64,000 nucleotides of DNA from Mucilaginibacter oryzae (GTDB taxonomy: Bacteria > Bacteroidota > Bacteroidia > Sphingobacteriales > Sphingobacteriaceae), in contig NZ_QGHA01000003.1 in assembly GCF_003148845.1 (NCBI RefSeq), positions 1-64,000 on the forward strand, read 5' to 3'. Position 1 is the first letter of the stretch. Every line of letters begins with the position of its first letter. The notes under the pieces were generated by a model. It ran no database searches. It saw nothing but the letters and a program-made list of their open reading frames with translations, and was not told where the DNA came from. Shown in pieces: positions 7,472-17,207 of the stretch. The position numbers and the translations under genes were made by a program.

Positions 7472-9340
7472 TTACCATCCATAATTTTGTACCAGTGCCG
7501 GATCGATATTGATCTCGGTTTGAGGTATCGGCATCAGGTAGTGCCTGTCGGCAAAAACGCGGGTTTGATCAACCACGGTTTTATAAAACACGGCAACACC
7601 GGCAGCTTCGCTGTTCGGATCCAGGCCGGTAGCGTTTAGCTCGGCGGGAGTAGGCCTGGCGTTCATACCGTGCATGTTACCATTGTCGGTAGTTTTGGCT
7701 ATCAGCCAACGGCGCACATCCCAAAAACGCTGGTTTTCAAAAGCGAATTCAACGCGCCTTTCGTTCCTGATCCTTTGCCGCATGCCTTCTTTGGTATTAT
7801 CTGAAGCTATAATTGGCAGCCCGGGCATAGATACACGGCTCCGTACCGCGTTTACAGCATTATACACATCGGTGTTTGGTGCGCCTAAATATTCGTTCAT
7901 GGCTTCGGCATAAATTAAATAGATCTCAGCCAGGCGAATGATCGGGAAATTACGGTTGGCACTGCCTCCGCCTTTTAAATTCACATTTGGATCGGCCCAT
8001 TTGCGCCAGTTGTAGCCTGTTTCGCAATTGGTACCGGGTTTAGGCCATCCGTCGCAACCGCCGCCGTTATTGCCAAACCAGGCAAACTTCAGCGGCCTTG
8101 CATTATTGCTATAATTCCAAACATCGTACTGAAAAAATATGGTAGCGTAAAAACGCGGATCACGGTTTTTATACATGTTTGATATATTGGAAACCGGGGT
8201 ATATCTTACCCCATCCCATAACTGGCCGTTCCAAAAGCCGGTAGTTTGATAACCTGACTGAGGGTCGGTTATAGGCCTGCCGTTATTCATTTCGTACGAA
8301 TCAACCAATTCCTGGAATACGCTCATCTTTCCGTTTCCGTTCACAGCGTTCCCGTCCCTGCCGTTGGGCATGTAGTTACCTTCAAAATCCCTGTTGGTAC
8401 CCATAATATACGGCAATATAATTTCGTCATAATTGCGGGTAAAAAACAACTGCGCGTAGTTATCAACCGGGTTTGAAGGATTTGGATTAGATAACGAATA
8501 AGCATTCAGATCAAGCACTGCTTTGGCGGCGTTGGCGGCCAACAGCCATTTATTGTTATCATAGGTTTGAGGGAACAGTTGCGTACCATCGGCATTTTTA
8601 ATACCGGCATACATGGCATTACCGTTAAACAAGGGGCTGGCAGCATAAAGTAAGGTACGTGCCTTTAATGCTAAGGCGGCACCCTTTGTTATCCGCCCGT
8701 AATCCGCCGAACCGCTGGCATAATTTAAAGGCAAAATCTCAGCTATGGCGTCACATTCTGCTGTGATAAACTTTACCACATCATCAACTGTGTTTCTTGT
8801 TGTTGTGGTAGCGGCGGGATCTGTTGTAGCTAAAACTGCATTGATTAGCGGAACAGCCCCATACCTTCTGAATAATTCAAAATATTGATTAGCGCGCAGA
8901 AATCGTGCTTCTGCCTTGTACAGCGGAATGCGGGGCGCGTAATAATCATTCCTTGAGGCTGGGATAGGCGTTTTATCAATACTTGCCAGGAATATATTGG
9001 CCGATCGGATATACTGGTAAGCCCTGCCCCAGATATCAAGCGAATTGTTGGTAGCGTTCCAGGCACCTGAGTTAAAGGGCAGCTCGGGTACATTTTCCCA
9101 ATGGTTTTTACACTCATCGGTGCATGCTCCTAAAACCGTTCCTCCACCGTATATGTACTGGATATCGTTATTGTTTAAAGATGCATACAAATGGTTCCAC
9201 GCACCCTCGGCATTTTGGATATTATTAAAAACGGCGTCCTGCGTAACCAGTTCTGTTGGCACTACATTAAGATATTTTTTGCAGGAAACAACAGAAATGC
9301 AGGCAATTAAAAACAGGTATATAAGTTTATTGCTTTTCAT
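7472..9340 (-). CDS. SusD/RagB-family glycan-binding lipoprotein (PUL 1)
   Basis: 622 residues from ATG at 9340; the longer reading from 9376 has no signal peptide. The start chosen gives MKSNKLIYLFLIACISVVSC with lipobox VVSC, so it is a surface lipoprotein. Helical SusD features follow: KYLNVVPTELVTQDAVF near the N-terminus, the TPR-like KAEARFLRANQYFELFRRYG, and the C-terminal RLAEIYLIYAEAMNEY ... RNERRVEFAFENQRFWDVRRW signature. SusD caps the SusC barrel and captures oligosaccharide. Its start is 10 bp after the SusC stop, so the two are translationally close. Followed by a terminator before GH31. Confidence 0.96.
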   Translation of the reverse strand: MKSNKLIYLFLIACISVVSCKKYLNVVPTELVTQDAVFNNIQNAEGAWNHLYASLNNNDIQYIYGGGTVLGACTDECKNHWENVPELPFNSGAWNATNNSLDIWGRAYQYIRSANIFLASIDKTPIPASRNDYYAPRIPLYKAEARFLRANQYFELFRRYGAVPLINAVLATTDPAATTTTRNTVDDVVKFITAECDAIAEILPLNYASGSADYGRITKGAALALKARTLLYAASPLFNGNAMYAGIKNADGTQLFPQTYDNNKWLLAANAAKAVLDLNAYSLSNPNPSNPVDNYAQLFFTRNYDEIILPYIMGTNRDFEGNYMPNGRDGNAVNGNGKMSVFQELVDSYEMNNGRPITDPQSGYQTTGFWNGQLWDGVRYTPVSNISNMYKNRDPRFYATIFFQYDVWNYSNNARPLKFAWFGNNGGGCDGWPKPGTNCETGYNWRKWADPNVNLKGGGSANRNFPIIRLAEIYLIYAEAMNEYLGAPNTDVYNAVNAVRSRVSMPGLPIIASDNTKEGMRQRIRNERRVEFAFENQRFWDVRRWLIAKTTDNGNMHGMNARPTPAELNATGLDPNSEAAGVAVFYKTVVDQTRVFADRHYLMPIPQTEINIDPALVQNYGW

Positions 9341-9350
9341 GTTTAATGTT

Positions 9351-12300
9351 TTAAAATGTAAATCGTAAACCAGCATTGATCACTTTTTGCTGCGGATAGG
9401 TTCCGGTGCCATTATTGCCAATTTCAGGGTCAAAATTGAAATCTTTAAGCTTGCTCCAGGTGAGCAGATTGATGCCGTTAACAAAAACGCGGGCATTCTC
9501 TATCCCTATCTTTTTCATCCAGGTTACCGGCAACGTATAGCCCAGCTCAACCGTTTTTAAGCGGATATAATTTGACGAATAGATCCAGAAGGTGGAAGCC
9601 TGCTGATTATTCACATTATCGGCCGATGAAATACGCGGGAACATATAATTAGCATCCGGATTAGAGGCTACCCAATGATTATCCACCACCTGCACCAACG
9701 AACTGGCAAATCGTGAAAAGGCATAAACCCCTGATCCTGAAAGCAAGGTAGAACCGCCCAAACCGCCTTGAAACAATACGCTCAAATCAAAATTGGCATA
9801 GTGATAACCCAGCGCTACGCCAAATTGCGACTTAGGGTTGGCTACTTTTCCGGGAAGATAACCGGCATCAAGGCTATTGATCACGTTATCTCCGTTCAGG
9901 TCCTTATATTTAATATCGCCCGGTTTGGTAACGCCAAGGCTTGCCTGCGAAGGGCTGTTGTCAATATCCTGCTGGCTTTTGAACAGGCCGAGGGCTGTGT
10001 AGCCGTAAATCTGGTTGATGCTTGTTCCCTTTAAAGCCTGCCATTCACGGCCCGGGTAATCGGGCTGGGCATAAAACAAAATCTTGTTGGTTGCGTAGGC
10101 ATAATTGATGGTAATGCTATATCCTTGCTTTTTGCCAAACTCGTGCCTGTGGCTTAACGAAATCTCATACCCCTTGTTATCGGTTATGCCCGCGTTAACC
10201 GCCGGTATTTGCGGTAAGCCTATAAACGACGGAATCAGCTGTGAGGTGGCCAGGATATTATTACGGCGCTCTTTAAAAACATCAGCCGACAGCGAGAACA
10301 TCCCTTTCCATAAACTAAGATCAAGCCCCAGGTTTATTTTTTTTGATCGTTCCCAGGTTAACAATGTATTACCTGCCTGGCCTTCCAGGTAACCTGTATA
10401 ACCATTTCCGTTGCTGTTAAACCCGAACCTATACGAATCTCCCGTTACCCACGAACTGAGGTAGAGGAACCTGCTCGAACCTATCTTATCGTTACCAACA
10501 ATACCGTATGATCCCCTCAATTTAATTTGATCGATAAAACTAAGCGAAGCGTTATCTTTAATAAAATGCTCATTTGATGCTATCCAACCTGCCGAAACAG
10601 CCGGGAAAAAACCAAATCTGTGCCCTTCGGCAAAGTTTTCTGAGCCGTTATAGCCAAAATTAAACTCGGCAAGGTAACGGTCGTCATAAGCATACGCGGC
10701 GCGGCCTAAAATTCCCTGGTATTTGTAGGGCAAACCTGCTCTCGCGTTTTGTACGCCGCCACCTACAGCATCAAAAAAGCTCGACTGGTTATAAATGGCC
10801 ATAGCTTTTACGGAATGCTTGCCAAAGTCCCGGTCATAATTGATGTAAGCCTCTAAAACTGTACGGCGCGATCCATTGGCGTTTACATTATAATCGAGGG
10901 TGCCGTTGCCGTTGTTTACAATTACATAATGACCGTTGGCTGCCAAATCTGTTTCGGTATCAGCAACACCCTGATTTAATAAGTATTGGTATGTGATATT
11001 CGATAGCGGCCTGCTTACATTCCGGAAATTATCATTATCAAATGATAATCTCACACGTGTACTCAAACCTTTGGTTAACCAGCCCAGATCCCACTTAAAA
11101 CCCGCTGTTGACTGCAGTTCGGTTTCGAAGTTTCGCTGATAACCCGATTGGGTTAAATCGACATAAGGCGACTGATTGGTGTTAGGCGCTGCACCGGGCG
11201 ATCCATCGGGATTGGTTATCGGGTAATACCACGCGGGAGTTTGTTTGATATCGTTAAATATCTGCGAGGCATTTGCGCCGGGATAATTCCTGTCGTACAC
11301 TATGGCTCCCAAATTCAACTCCATCGACAGGTTTTTGGTAAGATTCAGGTCGATATTAGAGCGGAAGTTGTATTTATGGGTTATGGCCTGGATATCGTAC
11401 TGGCTTACGGCGTCTTCATAGTTGTACAGGCCGTTTTGCTGTAAATACGATAGAGAGATAAAATACCTTGTTTTCTCGGTACCGCCTGTAACGTTCAAAT
11501 TACCTTGCGAAAGGTATGAAAACGGCTTCAACATTGTTTTTGTCCAGTTAACATCAGGGTACAAATACTGGTAGGCAGGGTAAGTGCGATCGCGGTATTT
11601 GTTCAGCAAAACATCGGTGTAGGCGCTGGTATCGGCGAAAAGACCGTCATTAATCAAACCTTCCTTATAAAGCTTGCGGCCGGTATATGAATCGACATAC
11701 TGGGGTAGTGAAGTTGGCGATTGCCAGCCATTTTGAGCGGTTGCCGAAATGCGCGATGTACCAATTTTTCCGCGTTTGGTAGTAACCAACACAACGCCAT
11801 TAGCGCCTTGTATACCGTAAATAGCGGTTGAGGCGGCATCTTTAAGAATGCTTACATTTTCTACCTCATTGGCATCTATACCACTAAAGTCTCTTTGAAT
11901 ACCATCAACCAAAACCAACGGAGATGAATTATTGGTTGTACCGAAGCCCCTGATGTTCAGGGATGAGCCATCGGCGCCCGGCTCGCCACTGTTTTGAACG
12001 GTTAACAAGCCTGGTAAACGGCCGGCCAACGCGTTGCTTAAATTGGCAACCGGGCTTTGCTGCAGCTCCTTAGTACCAACAGATACTATTGAACCGGTAA
12101 CCCGCTCTTTACGCTGGGTTCCGTAACCAACCACAACAATCTCCTGCAGGCCGGTACCCGGAACAAGGGCGATAATACCGAGATCTTTTGCGGCCTGAAC
12201 TTCTTTAGTGGTATAGCCAATGAAAGAGATGACCAGCGTACTGTTGTCTGGTATATTCTTAAACACAAACTCACCCTTCTCGTTGGTGATCATCCCCTGC

Positions 12301-12788
12301 CCTGTTCCCTTAATTTTTACTGAAGCTCCGGGCAAAGGCCTTCCGGCCTCATCAACCACCGTTCCCTTAACTTCAATATTTGCCGCCGTCATTTTATCTT
12401 TATCGGGACCGGCCTCAACAGGTTCGCCGCTGCTTTTTATTACAATTGTTTTATCGGCAAAACTGTACGACAATGCCTGACCTTTTAATAAAATATCAAG
12501 CACTTGTTTAATATCGGCATCCTTAACATTGATAGATACCTGCGGCGAGTTTTGCAGCAGCTTTTTTTTATAAAAGAAAGTATAGCCGCTTTGTTTATTG
12601 ATATCTTTTAATACGTCTTCGAGCGACACCCCGTTTTCGGCCAGGGTGATTTTTTGGGCGAATACATCCGCTTTAACCTGTAAAGTAAAAGCGATAGTTA
12701 AAAAAATAATTAGCTTCATCACTAAAAATGTTCTTCGACTTAAAAACAGAAATTCGCAGTTTTTCAAACTACGTAGATTAATTTTCAT
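9351..12788 (-). CDS. SusC/RagA TonB-dependent receptor with STN signalling domain (PUL 1)
   Basis: 1145 residues. Order: signal region (residues 1-45, hydrophobic LVMKLIIFLTIAFTLQ), STN domain about 50-115 (KDINKQSGYTFFYKKKL), carboxypeptidase-regulatory-like domain about 137-210, plug about 220-335 (EIVVVGYGTQ, LVLVDGI, ILKDAASTAIYG), then the barrel ending ...KVINAGLRFTF. The STN domain is the periplasmic module that lets such receptors signal to a FecR anti-sigma, and fecR and an ECF sigma gene lie directly upstream. Imports glycan with the SusD next door using TonB energy. The start-codon ATG at 12786-12788 is the only one preceding the signal peptide. Confidence 0.96.
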   Translation of the reverse strand: MKINLRSLKNCEFLFLSRRTFLVMKLIIFLTIAFTLQVKADVFAQKITLAENGVSLEDVLKDINKQSGYTFFYKKKLLQNSPQVSINVKDADIKQVLDILLKGQALSYSFADKTIVIKSSGEPVEAGPDKDKMTAANIEVKGTVVDEAGRPLPGASVKIKGTGQGMITNEKGEFVFKNIPDNSTLVISFIGYTTKEVQAAKDLGIIALVPGTGLQEIVVVGYGTQRKERVTGSIVSVGTKELQQSPVANLSNALAGRLPGLLTVQNSGEPGADGSSLNIRGFGTTNNSSPLVLVDGIQRDFSGIDANEVENVSILKDAASTAIYGIQGANGVVLVTTKRGKIGTSRISATAQNGWQSPTSLPQYVDSYTGRKLYKEGLINDGLFADTSAYTDVLLNKYRDRTYPAYQYLYPDVNWTKTMLKPFSYLSQGNLNVTGGTEKTRYFISLSYLQQNGLYNYEDAVSQYDIQAITHKYNFRSNIDLNLTKNLSMELNLGAIVYDRNYPGANASQIFNDIKQTPAWYYPITNPDGSPGAAPNTNQSPYVDLTQSGYQRNFETELQSTAGFKWDLGWLTKGLSTRVRLSFDNDNFRNVSRPLSNITYQYLLNQGVADTETDLAANGHYVIVNNGNGTLDYNVNANGSRRTVLEAYINYDRDFGKHSVKAMAIYNQSSFFDAVGGGVQNARAGLPYKYQGILGRAAYAYDDRYLAEFNFGYNGSENFAEGHRFGFFPAVSAGWIASNEHFIKDNASLSFIDQIKLRGSYGIVGNDKIGSSRFLYLSSWVTGDSYRFGFNSNGNGYTGYLEGQAGNTLLTWERSKKINLGLDLSLWKGMFSLSADVFKERRNNILATSQLIPSFIGLPQIPAVNAGITDNKGYEISLSHRHEFGKKQGYSITINYAYATNKILFYAQPDYPGREWQALKGTSINQIYGYTALGLFKSQQDIDNSPSQASLGVTKPGDIKYKDLNGDNVINSLDAGYLPGKVANPKSQFGVALGYHYANFDLSVLFQGGLGGSTLLSGSGVYAFSRFASSLVQVVDNHWVASNPDANYMFPRISSADNVNNQQASTFWIYSSNYIRLKTVELGYTLPVTWMKKIGIENARVFVNGINLLTWSKLKDFNFDPEIGNNGTGTYPQQKVINAGLRFTF

Positions 12789-12878
12789 AGTTTAGTTAGG
12801 TTTTTGGTTGGATTAAAATTGAACTGTGCTGGTTTTCTATTAATCTCCGATCCAGAAACTACCGCGCAAGCGGAACCC

Positions 12879-12912
12879 GCCGGCAGTGTTGGAAGCACTA
12901 CCGGCTTTTTTT
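12879..12912 (+). terminator. Intrinsic terminator pointing antisense to susC (PUL 1)
   Basis: Hairpin with 10-bp stem and one mismatch (GCCGGCAGTG 12879-12888, loop TTGGAAG, CACTACCGGC 12896-12905) followed by seven T on the plus strand. No plus-strand gene precedes it; the only annotated gene here is susC on the minus strand, starting at 12788. It would end an RNA transcribed antisense over the susC 5' end and leader. Confidence 0.65.
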
Positions 12913-13021
12913 ATGGATGAGATTTTTAATGGAGCTTTTAAGTATCTTTTTTCTTCATCATAAATTGGGTTTTGAGGTTAATAATTGGTTATTGGTTTTT
13001 ATTAGGATTGATGTAGGGTTG

Positions 13022-14176
13022 TTATTGAGAAACGATGAGCTTTCGCCCGTTTAGCTTTACATTGATATCATCAAGTTTCAGGATTTTAAGCACCTCTGAA
13101 AATGCAGCGTTACCGGGGATTTCCCCATTGTAGGTATCATTACCCAACCGGCCCCGGTATTCTACTTCAACATTGTACCACCTCGAAATTTTGCGCATAA
13201 CATCATGGATATCCGCGTCCCTGAATAAGATCACGCCTTTTTTCCAGGCCACAAACTCGTCGGCATCTACAGTTACTTTTGATAACCGATCGTTTTTGAA
13301 AACAGCCTGTTCATCTGGCCTTAAAGTGATTGCTGAACCGGGCAAATCCGGAGGGCCTGACTTTCCATATACCTTAACGCTACCCTCAAGCAGGGTTGTC
13401 TTAACTATATTTTCGTCAGGGTAAGCGTTAACATCAAAGTGAGTACCCAATACCTGCACTACCTGACCCGCACCTGCCACTTTAAACGGCCTGTTAGCAT
13501 CACGGGCAACTTCAAAATAAGCTTCGCCAGATAACTCAACCATTCTTTCGTTAACTGCAAAGTGAACCGGGTATTTAATGCTGCTGCCTGCATTAAGCCA
13601 AACCTTTGTGCCATCGGCCAGTATAAGTTGGTACTTTCCGCCACGGGGTGTTGATAATATATTGTAAACCTGTAATTTACCGGTGGCCTCAGCATGAGTT
13701 TTCTGGTAGGCCACGCTGCTATCTGCAGCGTTATTAACGGTAACATCATCAAACCTAAACAATTGCCCCTTGGGCGAACCCTCAAGAATAATTTCCTTTC
13801 CGTTGCCAAGGGTCAATATGGCTTTGTTGCTGCCTGGTTTAATAATGTTTTGATCGGATACCAATTCATGAGGTTTAGCAGGATTGTGAAAGTACTTGTT
13901 AACGAACAATAATCCGCCCAACGTAAAAATAGCAACCGCCGCGGCCGCCCACCAACGTATTGGGGTAATACGTTTTACCTGTTTTTTAAATAACCGGTTA
14001 TGCAAATCTGCTTTCAGGCGTTGCTCAATTTTTGCTTTATCGCCAAAGTCTGAGCTCCATGGCATATCCGATAAATCGAAGCTATCACGATACTCTTCAA
14101 ATAGTTTTTGTTCTTCGGGGGTACAGTTGCCTAATGTGCAACGCTCGTACAATTTTTTAAATTCCTGGTACAACAT
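13022..14176 (-). CDS. FecR-family anti-sigma factor
   Basis: 384 residues from ATG at 14176 (MLYQEFKKLYERCTLG); the earlier in-frame start at 14215 adds a proline/glycine-rich stretch unlike the family. A cytoplasmic sigma-binding N-terminus is followed by one membrane segment (WWAAAAVAIFTLGGLLFVN, about 75-93), the FecR periplasmic domain (NILSTPRGGKYQLILADGTKVWLNA) and a C-terminal DUF4974 domain (VILFRDADIHDVMRKISRWYNVEVEY) that contacts the receptor STN domain. It holds the ECF factor inactive until the receptor binds substrate. Divergent from the sigma gene; same strand as susC. Confidence 0.95.
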   Translation of the reverse strand: MLYQEFKKLYERCTLGNCTPEEQKLFEEYRDSFDLSDMPWSSDFGDKAKIEQRLKADLHNRLFKKQVKRITPIRWWAAAAVAIFTLGGLLFVNKYFHNPAKPHELVSDQNIIKPGSNKAILTLGNGKEIILEGSPKGQLFRFDDVTVNNAADSSVAYQKTHAEATGKLQVYNILSTPRGGKYQLILADGTKVWLNAGSSIKYPVHFAVNERMVELSGEAYFEVARDANRPFKVAGAGQVVQVLGTHFDVNAYPDENIVKTTLLEGSVKVYGKSGPPDLPGSAITLRPDEQAVFKNDRLSKVTVDADEFVAWKKGVILFRDADIHDVMRKISRWYNVEVEYRGRLGNDTYNGEIPGNAAFSEVLKILKLDDINVKLNGRKLIVSQ

Positions 14177-14344
14177 GGCTATAACGGTTATTGGTATAGA
14201 CAACCCTCCCGGCAATAACTCACATACTTTTTTTCTTTTTTTTTAGATTTTTTTAAAGAATCTGTAATAAGGCTTAACTATCCCTCAACAATAAAACTTT
14301 GTTATTACCTTGCATGGTTCAAGCTCAGATCGGATTCCTTTTAA
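14177..14344. promoter_or_regulatory. Divergent promoter region of fecR and the ECF sigma gene
   Basis: 168 bp between two divergent start codons, so it must hold both promoters. AT-rich with a pyrimidine run (14227-14253). I could not place a convincing TAnnTTTG box, consistent with at least one promoter being read by the ECF factor itself. Confidence 0.5.
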
Positions 14345-14953
14345 ATGAACCATACCAAACCATCAGATGAAGACTTATTTGCCGCAGTAAAACGTAACGA
14401 TAAAAAGGCGTTCACCCTGCTTTATGATCGCTACTGGGAAGTGGTTTATAAAAAAGCCTTCTCTTATTTACGTGATACCGAAACCTGCATGGGTATCGTA
14501 AACGATATATTTGTTAATATCTGGGAAAAACGGGGGTTGCTTAACATTATCACGTTTAAAAACTACCTTACCTCTGCTGCCCGTTACCGGGTATATAACG
14601 CCATCAAAGCCAATAATTCATCGCCGGTAAAATTTGTTAAAGACTATGAAGACCTGGATGATTTAAGCATTGTATACAATAATGCCGAAAGCAGTATTGA
14701 AGCCGATGAACTTAGAAACAACCTGGATCAACTACTTGATGAATTACCTGCCAGATGTAAAGAAATATTCCTCTTAAGCAGGGTGAGCCATTTGAGCAAC
14801 GCAGAGATAGCCGAGCGCCTTTCTATTTCAAAAAGATCGGTTGAAAACCAGATCTCGCTGGCAGTTAAATTCCTTAAGCCGCATTTCAAACACTATCCTA
14901 CTGTAATACTTATCGCCAAGCTCATCCTTGTACATGCCAAACTCGGGTTATAA
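14345..14953 (+). CDS. ECF RNA polymerase sigma factor controlling PUL 1
   Basis: 202 residues. Sigma2 region at about 20-85 (AFTLLYDRYWEVVYKKAFSYL ... DIFVNIWEKRG) and sigma4 at about 125-180 (LDELPARCKEIFLLSRV, LSNAEIAERLSISKRSVENQ as the DNA-binding HTH). This is the Bacteroidota FecI-like group paired with FecR. The gene is divergent from fecR and, with the STN-bearing SusC, forms a trans-envelope signalling set: receptor occupancy releases the sigma factor, which then transcribes susC/susD. The last 20 residues are hydrophobic (PTVILIAKLILVHAKLGL), a common tail in this group. Confidence 0.95.
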   Translation: MNHTKPSDEDLFAAVKRNDKKAFTLLYDRYWEVVYKKAFSYLRDTETCMGIVNDIFVNIWEKRGLLNIITFKNYLTSAARYRVYNAIKANNSSPVKFVKDYEDLDDLSIVYNNAESSIEADELRNNLDQLLDELPARCKEIFLLSRVSHLSNAEIAERLSISKRSVENQISLAVKFLKPHFKHYPTVILIAKLILVHAKLGL

Positions 14954-15300
14954 GCCAAAATCTGTATTATTAAATAGTAGCCGCCCCGGTTTGTTAGCCT
15001 GATAAAGTTTACCGAAGCGGCAGGTAAACAGGTTTGATTACCTGCTGATTGAAAGCACCGGCATTTCTGAACCTATTCCCGTTGCACAGTAAAATTACCC
15101 GAAATCTTGCTTTATAATTTTCAAACACAGACCGGCAAAACATACCGTATTATTTAAGTTAAAACGAGTTCGATATATACTTAAGTTATTATAAATCTGT
15201 AGAATAAGGCGTTTAATTTTATTCTTAGCCAGGCTTTAAACATCATGATCTGACGATGCATCAACGGAAACGATAACTGCTGATCTCCAACCTCTAATCT
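14954..15300. other. Intergenic region with one hairpin
   Basis: 347 bp between convergent genes. It contains an 8-bp stem hairpin GCAGGTAA/TTACCTGC at 15020-15045 without a T-run. No ORF or RNA gene recognised; the rest is AT-rich. Confidence 0.4.
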
Positions 15301-16275
15301 CTACCTAACAAACCTCACCACCTCATTTTTAACCGGTTTAATGGTTTTCAAATAAGCGTATATGGCCTCCAGGTCGGACGTTTTCATACCGGCATATTTC
15401 CACCAGGGCATAATCGTCTGGAACTCGCCTGGTTTCACTGAAATTGGTTGGACTTTACCATCCGCATATTGCGTAAAACGACTTACAAACTGCTCTTTTG
15501 TCCAGCCACCTATTCCGGTTGTTTTATCCGGTGTGATATTGGCCGAATAAACCTTCCCTCCTCCCGGCAATTGATAGCCTTGTCCGCCGGCAAAAGCCAA
15601 CTCTTCTTTCAGTTTTCCTTTGTCCGCCTGGGTATGGCATTCTTTGCAGGCCGCTGCGTTTAACAAATACGCGCCATATTTAATAGTATCTGATGGGTTT
15701 GGCACCGTGCCCGGCTGAGCCTGCTTAGGCATGGTATGCACAATGATGCTTAACGGAAAATCCAACCGGTGCGCCGGATAATTTTTGCCCGTTGGCTTTA
15801 AAGTACGTATGTAAGCGATAATATCATAAATATCTTCCCTGCTCATTTTGGCATAATAAGGCCAGGGCATGATCGGGAATATGGCTGATCCATCTTTTTT
15901 TACACCGGTGGTGATAGCCCTGAAGATTTCGCCATCGCTCCAGCCAGCCAGGTTGACCGGCGTAATATTAGGCGAGTAAACCGTACCGGGGAAACCAACC
16001 GCGGCATCAAATTTTTCGCCGCCACCGCCAAACGTGGTTGAATCTGATGGCCCTGCAAACTTATCCCATCTACGGGCCGAATGGCAATCTATACAAAGGG
16101 TAACATGATTAGCCAGGTACTTACCATGGGCTATGCGTTGCGGGGTGGCATCAATTTTAATGGCCTCGGGTTTACCCACGTTGGGCAGTGCAAGCGTTAT
16201 GTAAGCTATACCTGCAACAATGATCAGCGCCAGCGCTATAACTGCATACGCTGTCCATTTTAAAAACTTTTTCAT
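15301..16275 (-). CDS. Membrane-anchored diheme cytochrome c
   Basis: 324 residues. One N-terminal membrane anchor (WTAYAVIALALIIVAGIAYI, 8-27) is followed by two cytochrome c domains, each with a CxxCH heme site: CIDCH near residue 61 and CKECH near residue 211. Met ligands are likely in the MPWPYYAKM and MPWWKYAGM segments, which occur at equivalent positions in each half, so the protein is an internal duplication. It should transfer electrons in the periplasm, as the cytochrome subunits of membrane dehydrogenases do. No dehydrogenase subunit is adjacent, so the partner is unknown. Confidence 0.93.
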   Translation of the reverse strand: MKKFLKWTAYAVIALALIIVAGIAYITLALPNVGKPEAIKIDATPQRIAHGKYLANHVTLCIDCHSARRWDKFAGPSDSTTFGGGGEKFDAAVGFPGTVYSPNITPVNLAGWSDGEIFRAITTGVKKDGSAIFPIMPWPYYAKMSREDIYDIIAYIRTLKPTGKNYPAHRLDFPLSIIVHTMPKQAQPGTVPNPSDTIKYGAYLLNAAACKECHTQADKGKLKEELAFAGGQGYQLPGGGKVYSANITPDKTTGIGGWTKEQFVSRFTQYADGKVQPISVKPGEFQTIMPWWKYAGMKTSDLEAIYAYLKTIKPVKNEVVRFVR

Positions 16276-16310
16276 TTGATTTTTAATTAGTGTAAGGTGA
16301 CGGAAAATTA

Positions 16311-16347
16311 AAACGGCCGGAGAATATTACATAGTCCCCGGCCGTTT
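16311..16347 (-). terminator. Terminator of the DUF2807 lipoprotein gene
   Basis: Perfect 10-bp stem AAACGGCCGG (16311-16320) with 16338-16347; on the minus strand it is followed by TTTTAATTTT. It lies between the DUF2807 gene stop and the cytochrome start. Confidence 0.75.
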
Positions 16348-16369
16348 CTTTGTGATTTATGATGATCGA

Positions 16370-17092
16370 TCAGTCTACTTTTTTAATAGACGAGGCTCCG
16401 GATTTATCGTTATTAACGGTAGATGGCGAGCCTTTGTACTGTATTTCAGACGCGCCGCTGGTGTGTACATTAAGGGTTTGCAATACATTAATATTACAAT
16501 GCCCGATACCAGATGTTTCGATATCATAAGTACCCACAACAAAATCAAAGGCATTTACTTTACCAGCACCGCTCAGGTCAATTTTATGCGACGCGGCCTG
16601 GCCTTTCAAAGTGATTTCGGTTGCGCCGCTTCCTTCTGTTGATACATTTGCTGCATTCAGATCAAGCGTTACCTTGGTAGCTCCGGAAAGATCAAGTTTA
16701 AAATCTTTGGCGGTGATTTTCCCATCGCTGAAAACCTCAACGGCGCCCGCGGCTTTAACTTCTTCAAGGTTTTTCACACCGATATTGATCACCATATCGC
16801 CCGGATCGCAGAAATTCTTTTTTGATTTGATGTGGAGCGTACCACCTTCAACCGATGTAGAAATATATTTGATCAGGTTGTCGTCTGCGGTAATCGTGAT
16901 TCCCAAAGTACTGTCCTGTTTTAAATGAACCTTAAACGCGCCCGAGATCTCCACTTTTTTAAAATCGTCGGCCTTGCGCTTTTCGGTGGTTTGGTTACCT
17001 GAGCCATGCACGCATTTCAGTCGGCATGAGGATAAGATCCCGGTTACAATAAACGCGCTTATAATAGTGATGGTTAAGAAGTGTTTTTTCAT
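16370..17092 (-). CDS. DUF2807 (head GIN domain) lipoprotein
   Basis: 240 residues from ATG at 17092; the reading from 17155 adds 21 residues ahead of the signal peptide. The chosen start gives MKKHFLTITIISAFIVTGIL and a lipobox LSSC. The rest is a right-handed beta-helix-like series of short strands with repeating SGA(T/S/G)xV/I patterns (GAFKVHL, GAVEVFS, GATKVTLDL, GATEITL, GAGKVNAF), the hallmark of DUF2807, described as a putative autotransporter-adhesin head. Probably surface exposed. Related to but clearly diverged from the two paralogues at 17.2 and 20.9 kb. Confidence 0.9.
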   Translation of the reverse strand: MKKHFLTITIISAFIVTGILSSCRLKCVHGSGNQTTEKRKADDFKKVEISGAFKVHLKQDSTLGITITADDNLIKYISTSVEGGTLHIKSKKNFCDPGDMVINIGVKNLEEVKAAGAVEVFSDGKITAKDFKLDLSGATKVTLDLNAANVSTEGSGATEITLKGQAASHKIDLSGAGKVNAFDFVVGTYDIETSGIGHCNINVLQTLNVHTSGASEIQYKGSPSTVNNDKSGASSIKKVD

Positions 17093-17143
17093 GGTTGTGG
17101 TGTATGACGCCCGGGGGCAGTTTAGTGTTACTTCAAAATTAAA

Positions 17144-17174
17144 AAAAGCTACCACATTTTAGGCGATAGCTTTT
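17144..17174 (-). terminator. Terminator of DUF2807 paralogue A
   Basis: AAAAGCTA (17144-17151) pairs with TAGCTTTT (17167-17174); on the minus strand a run of seven T follows. A perfect 14-bp palindrome ACTTTTGCAAAAGT (17189-17202) lies between it and the gene stop. Confidence 0.6.
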
Positions 17175-17207
17175 AGAATATATGATAGACTTTTGCAAAA
17201 GTGATTA

